Assembly: GCF_040546815.1 (NCBI RefSeq)
Contig: NZ_JBEPOO010000001.1
Location: 4,189,965-4,253,964 of the forward strand
Direction: 5' to 3'
Length of the DNA stretch: 64,000 bases
DNA from: Devosia sp. 2618
GTDB lineage: Bacteria > Pseudomonadota > Alphaproteobacteria > Rhizobiales > Devosiaceae
Part shown: piece by piece, positions 55,477 through 64,000 of the stretch
Layout of the letters: each line of letters opens with the position of its first letter
How positions within the stretch are numbered: position 1 is the stretch's first letter
Notes under the pieces: generated by a model
What the model was told of the DNA's origin: nothing
Databases searched by the model: none
Seen by the model: only the letters and a program-made list of their open reading frames with translations
Translations under genes and position numbers: made by a program

Positions 55477-55556
55477 CGCTCTATCTCGAAAACCGCAAGG
55501 CAGGCGGCGCTTTTGCACGCCCGGTAAAACGATATCGCCCGATGCGCCACGCGCCT

Positions 55557-55586
55557 CTTTTCGTGCGCGAAACACTTCCCATATAT
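55557..55586 (+). promoter_or_regulatory. Candidate heat-shock (RpoH) promoter of clpB
   Basis: TCCCATAT (55577-55584) matches seven of eight positions of the RpoH -10 consensus CCCCATNT. CTTTTC lies 15 bases upstream as a weak -35. ClpB is an RpoH target in most proteobacteria, which supports the reading. Confidence 0.4.
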
Positions 55587-55697
55587 CTCCTTGTGATGGG
55601 GCAGCGCTGCCGAGCAGGCGTTTCATCGCACGACGCTTCCGCCGTTTGTCTGGCGCCTCCAATGGGCCGGGCTGCGGGCGAGACAAGGAGAGTTGAA

Positions 55698-58313
55698 TTG
55701 AATATCGAGAAATACACCGAACGCGCTCGCGGCTTCATCCAGAGTGCGCAGACCATCGCGCTGGGCAAGGGCCACCAGCAATTCGCACCGATCCATTTGC
55801 TGAAGGTTTTGCTCGACGACGATCAGGGCATGGCCAATGGCTTGATCGAGCGCGCCGGGGGCGATCCCAAGGCAGCGCGGGCGGGCGTTGAAGCTGCCAT
55901 TGCCAAAATTCCATCCGTCTCCGGTGACGGCAGCCAGCTGTATCTGAGCCGCGAATTGGCGCGTGTGTTCGACACGGCCGAAAGCGCCGCCCAGAAGGCC
56001 GGCGACAGCTATGTCACCGTCGAGCGCCTGCTCTTGGCGCTGGTTGTTGAAAAGGACACCGACGCAGGCAAGATCCTCAGTTCCGCCGGCGTCACGCCAC
56101 AGGGGCTGAACTCTGCCATCGAAGCCATTCGCAAGGGGCGCAATGCCGACTCGGCGACGGCCGAAAACAGCTATGACGCGCTCAAGAAATATGCCCGCGA
56201 CCTGACGCAGGATGTGCGCGAAGGCAAGCTCGACCCAGTGATCGGTCGTGACGAAGAAATTCGCCGCACCATTCAGGTTCTGTCGCGCCGCACCAAGAAC
56301 AATCCCGTGCTGATCGGCGAACCCGGCGTCGGCAAGACCGCCATCGCCGAGGGCCTCGCTATCCGTATCGTCAATGGCGACGTGCCGGAATCGCTGAAAA
56401 ACAAGTCGCTGCTGTCGCTCGACATGGGCGCGCTGATTGCCGGCGCGAAATATCGCGGCGAGTTTGAGGAGCGCCTCAAATCCGTCCTCAGCGAAGTTAC
56501 GTCTTCGGATGGGCAGATCATTTTGTTCATCGACGAAATGCACACGCTGGTCGGTGCCGGCAAGGCCGATGGCGCGATGGACGCGTCCAATCTGCTCAAG
56601 CCTGCGCTGGCCCGTGGCGAGCTGCATTGCGTTGGCGCGACCACGCTCGACGAATATCGCAAGCATGTCGAAAAGGACCCGGCGCTGGCCCGTCGTTTCC
56701 AGCCGGTTTTTGTCGACGAGCCAACGGTGGAAGACACCATTTCGATCCTGCGCGGGCTCAAGGAAAAATACGAGCTGCATCACGGCATCCGGATTTCGGA
56801 CTCGGCTTTGGTGAGCGCTGCGACCTTGTCGAACCGTTATATCACCGACCGCTTTCTGCCCGACAAGGCCATCGACCTGATGGACGAAGCGGCAGCGCGT
56901 CTGCGCATGGCGGTCGACAGCAAGCCTGAAGCTTTGGACGAACTTGATCGCCGCATCATGCAGCTCAAGATCGAGCGCGAAGCCTTGCGCAAGGAAGACG
57001 ATGACGGCTCGCGCTCCCGGTTCGACCGGCTCGAAAATGAATTGGCCACGCTTGAAGAGCAGGCCCAGGTCATGTCGTCCAAATGGCTGTCGGAAAAGGA
57101 ACGCCTGCAGGGTAGCCAGAAGCTCAAGGAAGCTTTGGACACCGCCCGCAGCCAGCTCGAAATCGCGCAGCGTCAGGGTGACCTGGCTAAGGCCGGCGAG
57201 CTTGCCTATGGCGTCATCCCCGAACTCGAAAAGAAGATCAAGACGGCAGAAGACGGCAATGGCGATGGCAAACCCGATCCGCTGATGGCCGCCGAAGTCG
57301 TGACGCCAAGCGATATTGCTCAGGTCGTGTCACGCTGGACGGGTATTCCCGTCGACCGGATGCTCGAAGGCGAGCGCGACAAGCTGCTCAAGATGGAAGA
57401 GACCCTCGGTGCGCGCGTCGTCGGGCAGTCCGAAGCCGTTGCGGCGGTGGCCAAAGCCGTGCGTCGCTCGCGGGCAGGCCTACAGGATCCGAACCGGCCG
57501 ATCGGCTCGTTCATGTTCCTCGGGCCAACCGGCGTCGGCAAGACCGAGCTGACCAAGTCGCTGGCCCAGTTCCTGTTCGATGACGAGACCGCCATGGTGC
57601 GGCTCGACATGAGCGAGTTCATGGAAAAGCACTCGGTGGCCCGCCTGATCGGCGCGCCTCCCGGTTATGTCGGCTATGACGAAGGTGGTGTGCTGACCGA
57701 AGCCGTGCGGCGTCGGCCCTATCAGGTCGTGCTGTTTGACGAAATCGAGAAGGCGCATCCCGATGTCTTCAACATCCTGTTGCAGGTGCTCGATGATGGC
57801 CGGCTGACGGACGGGCAGGGGCGCACGGTCGATTTCCGCAATACCGTGATCATCCTGACCTCCAACCTTGGTTCGGAATATCTCGTCGACCTCAAGGATG
57901 GTGAGTCGGTCGAGCTGGTGCGCGGCAAGGTGCTCGATATGGTCAAGTCGTCCTTCCGCCCCGAGTTCCTGAACCGGATCGACGAAATCCTGCTGTTCCA
58001 CCGGCTGGGCCGCGAACATATGGGTTCGATTGTCGATATCCAGTTCGGACGCCTGACGCATCTGCTCAAGGATCGCGACATCAAGCTAGAACTCACCCCC
58101 AAGGCCCGCGAATGGCTGGCCAATGAGGGGTATGATCCCGCCTATGGTGCCCGCCCGCTCAAGCGCGTCATTCAGCGCGAAGTGCAGGATGGTCTGGCCG
58201 ACGAAATTCTCGCCGGTCAGGTCAGCGACGGCAGTCGCGTGCTGGTCGATGCCGATGATGAGGGCATCATCCTGCTCCCCGGCGGATCGGCGGAAGCTGA
58301 CGCCGCTGCATAA
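55698..58313 (+). CDS. clpB: ATP-dependent disaggregase ClpB
   Basis: An 871-residue Hsp100 that with DnaK rescues aggregated proteins after heat stress. The Clp N-domain repeats span residues 1-145. AAA1 has Walker A GEPGVGKT (~206), and the middle coiled-coil domain (~405-530) that marks ClpB over ClpA follows. AAA2 has GPTGVGKTE (~610). The start is TTG at 55698 with AAGGAGAG upstream, giving the standard N-terminus [15 protein letters not shown]. Confidence 0.97.
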   Translation: MNIEKYTERARGFIQSAQTIALGKGHQQFAPIHLLKVLLDDDQGMANGLIERAGGDPKAARAGVEAAIAKIPSVSGDGSQLYLSRELARVFDTAESAAQKAGDSYVTVERLLLALVVEKDTDAGKILSSAGVTPQGLNSAIEAIRKGRNADSATAENSYDALKKYARDLTQDVREGKLDPVIGRDEEIRRTIQVLSRRTKNNPVLIGEPGVGKTAIAEGLAIRIVNGDVPESLKNKSLLSLDMGALIAGAKYRGEFEERLKSVLSEVTSSDGQIILFIDEMHTLVGAGKADGAMDASNLLKPALARGELHCVGATTLDEYRKHVEKDPALARRFQPVFVDEPTVEDTISILRGLKEKYELHHGIRISDSALVSAATLSNRYITDRFLPDKAIDLMDEAAARLRMAVDSKPEALDELDRRIMQLKIEREALRKEDDDGSRSRFDRLENELATLEEQAQVMSSKWLSEKERLQGSQKLKEALDTARSQLEIAQRQGDLAKAGELAYGVIPELEKKIKTAEDGNGDGKPDPLMAAEVVTPSDIAQVVSRWTGIPVDRMLEGERDKLLKMEETLGARVVGQSEAVAAVAKAVRRSRAGLQDPNRPIGSFMFLGPTGVGKTELTKSLAQFLFDDETAMVRLDMSEFMEKHSVARLIGAPPGYVGYDEGGVLTEAVRRRPYQVVLFDEIEKAHPDVFNILLQVLDDGRLTDGQGRTVDFRNTVIILTSNLGSEYLVDLKDGESVELVRGKVLDMVKSSFRPEFLNRIDEILLFHRLGREHMGSIVDIQFGRLTHLLKDRDIKLELTPKAREWLANEGYDPAYGARPLKRVIQREVQDGLADEILAGQVSDGSRVLVDADDEGIILLPGGSAEADAAA

Positions 58314-58314
58314 T

Positions 58315-58347
58315 TCAAAAGGCCGGTCGCAAGACCGGCCTTTTTTC
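58315..58347 (+). terminator. Terminator of clpB, possibly bidirectional
   Basis: AAAAGGCCGGTC-GCAA-GACCGGCCTTTTTT lies between the clpB stop and the stop of the convergent Sel1-repeat gene. A-rich and T-rich flanks allow use in both directions. Confidence 0.88.
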
Positions 58348-58349
58348 TG

Positions 58350-59369
58350 TCAGTCCGCTGCGGCCAACCGGTCGAGCGCATCGGCAGCATCGGTGCTGCC
58401 GGCTTCTTCGGCCTGTTCGTACAGATCGGTAGCGCGCGCTTTATCCGCCGTCACGCCCTTGCCGTTTTCATACATGCCGCCCAGCAGATAGAGCCCGTAG
58501 GAACTGCCGGCGGTCGCCGCCTTGCCCATCCATTTGAGGGCTTTGTTGTAATCCTGTTTGACGCCAAGCCCTTCGGCATAGAGGTTGCCGATATTGGCCA
58601 GCGCCACAGTTGACCCCGCATCGGCCGCCTTGTGGTACCATCCCATGGCGAGGTCGTAGTTCTGGTCAAGGCCTTCGCCGGATTCGTAGCTGACCGCGAG
58701 ATTGTTCATGCCGCCGGAATCGCCCTTTGCGGCAGCGCTCATGAACAGTTGCGCAGCGCGCTCGTCGTTTTCGGCAATGCCATTGCCGTCGGCATAGAGA
58801 ATGCCGAGGTTCACTTGCGCGACGGCCATGCCCTGTTTGGCGGCGGCGCCATAAAGTTTGGCGGCGCGGGGCAGGTCTTTTGCCACGCCTTGGCCGCGCT
58901 CATAGCTGACGCCGAGGCTGTTTTGGCCCGGCGCAAACCCGGCGGCAGAGGAGGAGGCCAGCAATTCCACGCCGCGCTTTTCATCGACCGGCGTACCGCC
59001 AAGGCCATCGATCAGAATGTCGCCCAGCATTTGCTGGGCCAGCGGATTGCCCGCAGCGGCGGCCGGCTCGAGCAGCACGATGGCTTCGGCATATTCGCTG
59101 TAATAGAAATGGATCCGCGCCAGCCAAGCCTTGGCCTGATTGGAATCAGGGCTGGCTTGGATGGCCGTTTTACAGACGTCTTCGGCTCTATTGAGCTGAA
59201 CATCCCGCATTTCAACGCCGGTGTCGTGATAGCCCTCTTCAAATGGGCTGGCCAGCAAGGCGCCACAATCGGCGACTTCATCGGCATTGGCCTGCAGCAC
59301 ACAAGTGGTGAGCAGCAATCCGGCAAGCAAAAGCACTTTGCGTGATTTGCCCAAGGGCAGATAATGCAT
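58350..59369 (-). CDS. Sel1-repeat (TPR-like) exported protein
   Basis: A 339-residue protein with a signal peptide (VLLLAGLLLTTCVLQANA). A TPR-like front half is followed by about six Sel1 repeats (AAxxGxxxAxxNLGxxYxxGxGVxxD), for example at AKQGMAVAQVNLGILYADGNG. Sel1 proteins are scaffolds for protein contacts, often in envelope or signalling complexes. The ATG at 59369 has GAGGGAG upstream. Partner unknown. Confidence 0.88.
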   Translation of the reverse strand: MHYLPLGKSRKVLLLAGLLLTTCVLQANADEVADCGALLASPFEEGYHDTGVEMRDVQLNRAEDVCKTAIQASPDSNQAKAWLARIHFYYSEYAEAIVLLEPAAAAGNPLAQQMLGDILIDGLGGTPVDEKRGVELLASSSAAGFAPGQNSLGVSYERGQGVAKDLPRAAKLYGAAAKQGMAVAQVNLGILYADGNGIAENDERAAQLFMSAAAKGDSGGMNNLAVSYESGEGLDQNYDLAMGWYHKAADAGSTVALANIGNLYAEGLGVKQDYNKALKWMGKAATAGSSYGLYLLGGMYENGKGVTADKARATDLYEQAEEAGSTDAADALDRLAAAD

Positions 59370-59517
59370 CAAGTCACTCCCTCATCATTTGCCGGCCCCC
59401 GCTATGCGGCAGTTCTCGCAGGCCAGCCTATGCTGCCCCAACAAGACTTGCACCTGGGATGTGACGGATATATGGAAAGTGAACAGCGGAACATATAACG
59501 AACAAAGGGGTGCGCCG

Positions 59518-59856
59518 ATGAGCGACCAGATTGACTATATCGAGTTTCCATCGACCGATAGGGCCGCCAGCAGCAGCTTCTTTAAGGCTGCGTTTGGCTG
59601 GGGCGCCGTCAGCTATGGTCCAGATTATGACGGGCTCACCGATGCGGGCGTCGACGGTGGCGTCGATCAGGCCCAAGATCGCGTCGCCAGCACCATGGCC
59701 ATCGTTCGCACCGCCGACCTCGACGATGCCGAGCGCCGTGTGATCGCCGCCGGCGGCACCATCACCAAGGCGCAGTTTGATTTCCCGGGCGGTCGGCGGT
59801 TCCATTTCCGCGAACCCGGCGGCAATGAGTTGGCAGTTTGGACGGCGCACGAATAG
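59518..59856 (+). CDS. VOC-family (glyoxalase-fold) protein
   Basis: A 112-residue member of the vicinal-oxygen-chelate superfamily: IDYIEFPSTDRAASSSFFKAAFGW at the front and FHFREPGGNELAVW at the end. This is the small YaeR/bleomycin-resistance-like type. The substrate cannot be inferred. The MFS exporter gene follows 29 bases later. Confidence 0.88.
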   Translation: MSDQIDYIEFPSTDRAASSSFFKAAFGWGAVSYGPDYDGLTDAGVDGGVDQAQDRVASTMAIVRTADLDDAERRVIAAGGTITKAQFDFPGGRRFHFREPGGNELAVWTAHE

Positions 59857-59885
59857 GCTAGCCCTCGGACAGAACCGGAATCCCC

Positions 59886-61358
59886 ATGAGCCAGGACATC
59901 GCCTCCCCCCAAAGCCGCCAATTCGTTTTGGTGGCAGCCATTCTTGCATCCAGCATGGCCTTCATCGACGGATCGGTGATTTCCATCGCCATCCCGGCCA
60001 TTCGCGCCGACCTCGGCGCATCGCTGGCCGAGGCGCAGTGGGTCAGCAATGGCTACTTGCTGTTTCTGTCCGCGCTGATCCTGCTCGGGGGCGCCGCCGG
60101 CGACCGGTTCGGTCTGCGCAAGGTGTTCGGGCTGGGCATTGTCGCCTTTGTCGTCGCATCCATCGCCTGCGCCATCGCGCCGACGCCCTATATGCTGGTT
60201 GTCGCCCGCGCGGTGCAGGGCATCGGCGCGGCCTTCATGGTGCCGGGCAGCCTCGCCATCATCGCCAAAGCCTATCCGCGCGAAGAGCGGGGCAGGGCAA
60301 TCGGCATTTGGGCGGCGGCGTCTTCGCTGACGTCCATCGCCGGCCCGATCATCGGTGGCTTCGTGCTGACCGCTCTGGGCGACTGGAGCTGGCGGCTGGT
60401 GTTTGCGGTCAACCTGCCGTTGGGGCTGGCCGCGCTGGCGCTGCTCTGGCTCAAGGTGGCCGCCGACAAGGCCGAACCCGGCCGCCGCCTCGATGTTGTC
60501 GGCGCCGTATTGGCGACCGTGTCGCTGATGCTGATTGCCTTTGGCCTCACCGGCGATGGCAGCGACAGCCTACCGCCGCTTTCACACACCATTCTTTGGT
60601 CGGGCGCTGGCCTCGTGGTCGGCGCTGCATTTCTGGTGTGGGAAGCTCGGAGCAACGCGCCGATGCTGCCGTTGCGGCTCTTTGCCAGCAAAGCCTTCTC
60701 GGGCGCCAACGCTTTGACCTTCGCGCTCTATTTCGCGCTGGGCGGCACCATGTTCTTCTTGCCCATGACCATGATCGGCGGCTGGGGTCAGTCCCCGGCC
60801 ACAGTTTCGCTAGCGCTGCTGCCGCTCGGTATCGCGCTGACCATATTGTCGTCATTCAGCGGCAAATGGGCCGACCGGTTCGGCCCAGGACCACTGATCG
60901 CGCTTGGGTCACTGATTGTTGCCGCAGCCTTCACCGGCTTGGGCCTCACCGCGCCGCTCCACAATGTGTGGTTCGCTGTGCTGCCCTGCATCGTGCTGTT
61001 GGGGCTGGGCATGGGGCTCGTGGTGTCGCCGCTTTCAACCGCTGTCATGACATCGGTGGATGATAGCGACACCGGCGTGGCGTCCGGCGTCAACAATGCC
61101 GTGGCGCGTGTCGCCGGTCTCGTCGCCATTGCTCTACTGGGTGTGGTCGTCGCCTCGGTATTCGAACAGTCGCTGGGAAGCGCCGCAGAGCTACCGGTGT
61201 TTTTTGGCCTGCCGGCTCCGGGGCTCAACGCCGAGGACGAAGCCTTGCGGCTCGCGGCAACCGACGCGGCATTTGCCGCAGTCGCCTATGTCACCGCCGC
61301 ACTGAGCGTCGTCTCGGCAATCGTTGCCTGGGTGACGCTTGAGCGCAAGTTGGGCTAG
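59886..61358 (+). CDS. MFS drug exporter, DHA2 (14-helix) type
   Basis: A 490-residue transporter with about 14 hydrophobic helices. Motif A appears as GAAGDRFGLRKVF after helix 2, motif B as VARAVQGIGAAFMVPGSLA, and motif C as AGPIIGG. The EmrB/QacA group exports hydrophobic compounds by proton antiport. No TetR regulator adjoins it. Its stop codon shares the palindrome CTAG with the stop of the convergent M23 gene. Confidence 0.9.
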   Translation: MSQDIASPQSRQFVLVAAILASSMAFIDGSVISIAIPAIRADLGASLAEAQWVSNGYLLFLSALILLGGAAGDRFGLRKVFGLGIVAFVVASIACAIAPTPYMLVVARAVQGIGAAFMVPGSLAIIAKAYPREERGRAIGIWAAASSLTSIAGPIIGGFVLTALGDWSWRLVFAVNLPLGLAALALLWLKVAADKAEPGRRLDVVGAVLATVSLMLIAFGLTGDGSDSLPPLSHTILWSGAGLVVGAAFLVWEARSNAPMLPLRLFASKAFSGANALTFALYFALGGTMFFLPMTMIGGWGQSPATVSLALLPLGIALTILSSFSGKWADRFGPGPLIALGSLIVAAAFTGLGLTAPLHNVWFAVLPCIVLLGLGMGLVVSPLSTAVMTSVDDSDTGVASGVNNAVARVAGLVAIALLGVVVASVFEQSLGSAAELPVFFGLPAPGLNAEDEALRLAATDAAFAAVAYVTAALSVVSAIVAWVTLERKLG

Positions 61359-63352
61359 GGCGTCGCTGTCGCGCCAGCGGCCGTTGCCGCTTGAGCCACA
61401 TTGACCGGCGCCGGGTCGCGTTTCATCAGATCGTTGATCTGGGCGATGGTCTGGTTGAACCGCGCCTCATACTGCTGGGGCAGCACGCTATCCTTGGGTA
61501 ACTTGACGCTCAGCGGATCGACCAGATTGCCGTTGATCTTGATCTCAAAATGCAGGTGCGGGCCGGTCGACTGGCCCGTCGAGCCGACATAGCCGATCAC
61601 CTGGCCCTGGCGGACCCGGCTGCCAACGCCCAGGCCGTCGGCATAGCGGGACATGTGGCCGTAGGCGGTCTCATAGCCGTTGACGTGCTTGATCTCGACC
61701 TTGTTGCCGTAGCCGGACTGCCATTTGTAATATTCGATGACGCCATCGCCTGCAGCATAGATCGGCGTGCCGCTGCGGGCGGCCAGATCGACGCCGGTAT
61801 GGAGACGGCGGGTCTTGAAAATGGGATGGATGCGATAGCCAAAGCGCGAGCGTAGCGTACCGCCGCCCTCGAGCGGACGGCGTGTCAGGAAGCGTTTGCC
61901 GGTTTCGCCGTCTGGATCATAGAAGTCGATGACGCCGTCATCGGTGCCAAAGCGATAAAGTCGGCGCGTCGTGCTGCCCAATGTCAGGCCGACATAGAGC
62001 AGTTCGGTGCGGCCGGTCGCGTCTGGCGCGGATTCCAGGATTTCGATGGCATCGCCAGCCGCAATGCGCTTGGTCATGTCCACGTCATAGGCGAACATGC
62101 CGATGATGCGCTGGATGGTTGCGTCGTCGAGATCATGCTTGCGGCCGGTTTCCCAGATCGAGCGATAAACACTCGGCAGGTTGGCGACGTTGACCTCTTC
62201 GGTGTCTTCCTCCGGGAAAACGATTTCGGCCGGCGCCAGACCCAGAACGTATTGTCCCTTGTCGGTCAGCGCCACGGTGGCCCGATGCACGTCGGAATTG
62301 CTGCCGTTATCGTGCAGATAGATGCTCATCCGATAAGGGATAAGCGTGTTGGAGGTGCGCGACGGTCCAAACAGAATACGCAGACGCGCGCCAACCGGCA
62401 GTTCGGTCGATGGGAAGACGTTTTGCAGCGTCCCGTCGATGGCCTGGATCATCGCATCAGTAAAACCATTGCGGCGCAGCACTTCATTGAGCGGGGTGCG
62501 CTCTTTAACAGTCAGGATACGCTCGGACCGACCGAGCGAGGTTTCCGCTGCCACGGTCTTTTTGGGAACGATGGTCACATTCTCGGCGATACCGCCAAGT
62601 GTGCCATTGCCAGCAGTCATGCCAAGGTCACGCACCGTCGGGCCGAGGGCCGCATAGGCGAGAGTAGGCGTGGACTCGTCATCATAGAAAGTGGCTTCGA
62701 CCACGGCCCGGACATATTCGGCGGCCGACTGATCGGAAATGGCGCGCGGCGGCACAAAGGTCATCGGCATGGCGGCGAGCTTGACCGCCACTTCGCCCTC
62801 AACCTCTGCACCATAGACATCTGTATTGATGTCGGCGGCGTTGGGGTTGGCCTCGATGGGCTGCGTCGCATTGAGAATGGCGACCGGATCATAGTCAGGC
62901 ACGCCATCCGACAAAGATGTCGGTGCCGTTGCCAGCGTGGCGCGGATACGGATGAAGGGCTGGTTGCGGATCATGTCGCGGCCATCGACCGTTTCACGGA
63001 TCGAGGCTTCAATAACCTCAAGATCGGAACGGGTGGCGGTGACAGGGCGCAGGCGGGATGATTTGGCGGCAAGATCGGTCGGGGTCAGCGCGTCGGCTTT
63101 TGGGCGCGAGATCTGCAGCGCTTCATAGGCAGTAGAGAAGGTGTCCTGTCCCTGGAAGGATACATAGAGAGCGGCACCCATCAGCAGCACGCTGGTGAGG
63201 CCTGTCATCACAGTACCGGTCAACCAGGCAAAGCTCAGCTCGCGGCCATGGGGAATTTCGCCATCGGTAGATTGTACCGTCAGGGCCGGGCTGTCTTCAA
63301 AGCCCGTGGCCTTGAGCAGTGCGGCATGGCGATTTCTCTGCGCTGCGTTCAA
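61355..63352 (-). CDS. M23-family peptidoglycan endopeptidase
   Basis: A 665-residue membrane-anchored envelope protein. One transmembrane helix (~residues 48-68) is followed by a long periplasmic region with OapA/LysM-like segments. The C-terminal M23 domain has zinc ligands in HTGVDLAARSGTPI and HLHFE. It resembles MepM-type DD-endopeptidases that open cross-links for wall growth. The start is TTG at 63352 with AAAGGA upstream. Confidence 0.9.
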   Translation of the reverse strand: MNAAQRNRHAALLKATGFEDSPALTVQSTDGEIPHGRELSFAWLTGTVMTGLTSVLLMGAALYVSFQGQDTFSTAYEALQISRPKADALTPTDLAAKSSRLRPVTATRSDLEVIEASIRETVDGRDMIRNQPFIRIRATLATAPTSLSDGVPDYDPVAILNATQPIEANPNAADINTDVYGAEVEGEVAVKLAAMPMTFVPPRAISDQSAAEYVRAVVEATFYDDESTPTLAYAALGPTVRDLGMTAGNGTLGGIAENVTIVPKKTVAAETSLGRSERILTVKERTPLNEVLRRNGFTDAMIQAIDGTLQNVFPSTELPVGARLRILFGPSRTSNTLIPYRMSIYLHDNGSNSDVHRATVALTDKGQYVLGLAPAEIVFPEEDTEEVNVANLPSVYRSIWETGRKHDLDDATIQRIIGMFAYDVDMTKRIAAGDAIEILESAPDATGRTELLYVGLTLGSTTRRLYRFGTDDGVIDFYDPDGETGKRFLTRRPLEGGGTLRSRFGYRIHPIFKTRRLHTGVDLAARSGTPIYAAGDGVIEYYKWQSGYGNKVEIKHVNGYETAYGHMSRYADGLGVGSRVRQGQVIGYVGSTGQSTGPHLHFEIKINGNLVDPLSVKLPKDSVLPQQYEARFNQTIAQINDLMKRDPAPVNVAQAATAAGATATP

Positions 63353-63917
63353 CGCACCATCCTTTGATGTTTCACAACACTACCCATCAAGGGCAAGAGC
63401 CGGCACCTCTCTATATAAGAGGGCGACGCACCGGCACGCGTGCGCGGAGTCTATATCAATAGGTACAGCTGATCCAAAAAAAATGCGGCGAAACTGCGGG
63501 GAGGGGGCCCAATGAGCCAAATGAGAGGGTGATGGAGAGGGGCCGACACCGATCGGCGGCGAGCTCGTGCTCTATAAAGAGGGGTGGTGGAGCGCTTTGG
63601 GGCAAGCCATTGAACTGGAGGCAAAAAACACCATATTCGTCACTCCAGCGGGAAAGCCCTGTAATCCCTTGTGGTTTGGTCGAGTTTTCCACACCACGGC
63701 TTTGGCAAAATTGAGAAAATGACGGTTTTGTCTTTTTGGGGGTTCCCAATCTCAAAGTCTGCCCCTATAACCCGGTCATCGCTTCAGAGCGCGGCGCCAA
63801 ACGGCGGCGGGCACCGAAGCAAGCCTCTGAAATAGCAAAGAAATTTGATGTTTCAGTTTTCAGTTTCTGGATCGCAAGAAGAAATTCTGAATGATCTGAA
63901 AAATGGAAAATAGGTTG
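63353..63917. other. Gene-free region upstream of the M23 gene
   Basis: No gene is supported here. Two similar small hairpins with AT-rich centres occur: CCTCTCTATATAAGAGG (63406) and CTCTATAAAGAG (63570). The first holds TATATA, which could be the -10 box of the M23 gene on the minus strand. The last ~100 bases turn AT-rich, as before strong promoters. Confidence 0.5.
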
Positions 63918-63946
63918 TTGACAGACTTAGGTGTCTCGATTACAAC
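63918..63946 (+). promoter_or_regulatory. Strong rightward promoter at the window edge, possibly for an rRNA operon
   Basis: TTGACA (63918-63923), a 17-bp spacer, and TACAAC (63941-63946), preceded by A-rich DNA like an UP element. It is followed by a non-coding leader with GAGAG...CTCTC. The lack of an open frame and the strong -35 suggest a stable-RNA operon, whose 16S gene would start beyond 64000. Confidence 0.5.
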
Positions 63947-64000
63947 CCGGCCACGTTGACGACGCTGAGAGATGAAATTCTCTCCCACAGTTCGACGTTT

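Overview
The window reads as ordinary chromosome of an alphaproteobacterium of the order Hyphomicrobiales (Rhizobiales), most likely Devosia or a close relative. The basis is GC-rich coding on both strands and gene sets typical of the order: aerobic cobaltochelatase cobS-cobT, DUF4167 next to clpB, prfA and prmC, secA divergent from a parvulin-argJ operon, comF-grxC-nitrilase-DUF1178, and lysC-ptsP-prfA. TTG start codons are frequent. The genus is an inference from remembered gene order, not a search result.

Layout. 1-2.8 kb: truncated nosR-like gene, a two-module membrane protein, tusA, a CAP-domain lipoprotein and tRNA-Arg(CCT). 2.8-9.3 kb: LuxR-type regulator, thermonuclease plus M48 protease operon, an orphan Flp pilin, and the argJ-GNAT-mutT operon. 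9.3-21 kb: parvulin, secA, an L,D-transpeptidase-like lipoprotein, accA, xerD, aroK-aroB. 21-27.7 kb: bolA, J-domain protein, cobS, cobT, phytase-like esterase, queuosine precursor transporter, rpmB. 27.8-35.8 kb: DUF3108 protein, NTF2-like protein, Suv3-like helicase, S4 protein, GIY-YIG nuclease, fdxA, carD, Mop/TOBE protein. 35.8-43.2 kb: NDUFAF5-like methyltransferase, comF, grxC, nitrilase-like amidase, DUF1178 protein, aldo/keto reductase, GT25, ilvD. 43.4-51.5 kb: chemoreceptor, small secreted proteins, ubiG, LOG-family protein, lysC, ptsP. 51.7-64 kb: prfA, prmC, DUF4167 protein, clpB, Sel1-repeat protein, VOC protein, MFS exporter, M23 peptidase, then a gene-free 650 bp ending in a strong rightward promoter that may serve an rRNA operon.

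The genes are mostly housekeeping: translation (prfA/prmC, rpmB, tRNA), protein export and quality control (secA, parvulin, clpB, M48), cell wall (transpeptidase-like, M23), amino-acid synthesis (argJ, aroKB, lysC, ilvD), cobalamin and ubiquinone synthesis. There is no prophage, IS element or CRISPR array.

The striking part is between the genes. At least five families of palindromic, REP-like repeats fill most intergenic spaces, often as inverted pairs. One pair lies in frame inside prmC, just before its NPPY catalytic motif. Another family clusters around a single-domain GIY-YIG nuclease gene. A separate ~370-bp non-coding segment is directly duplicated on either side of the NTF2-like gene, one copy being the leader of the Suv3-like helicase gene. 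The helicase and the unlinked DUF4167 protein share the tail motif RPEGEVQ.
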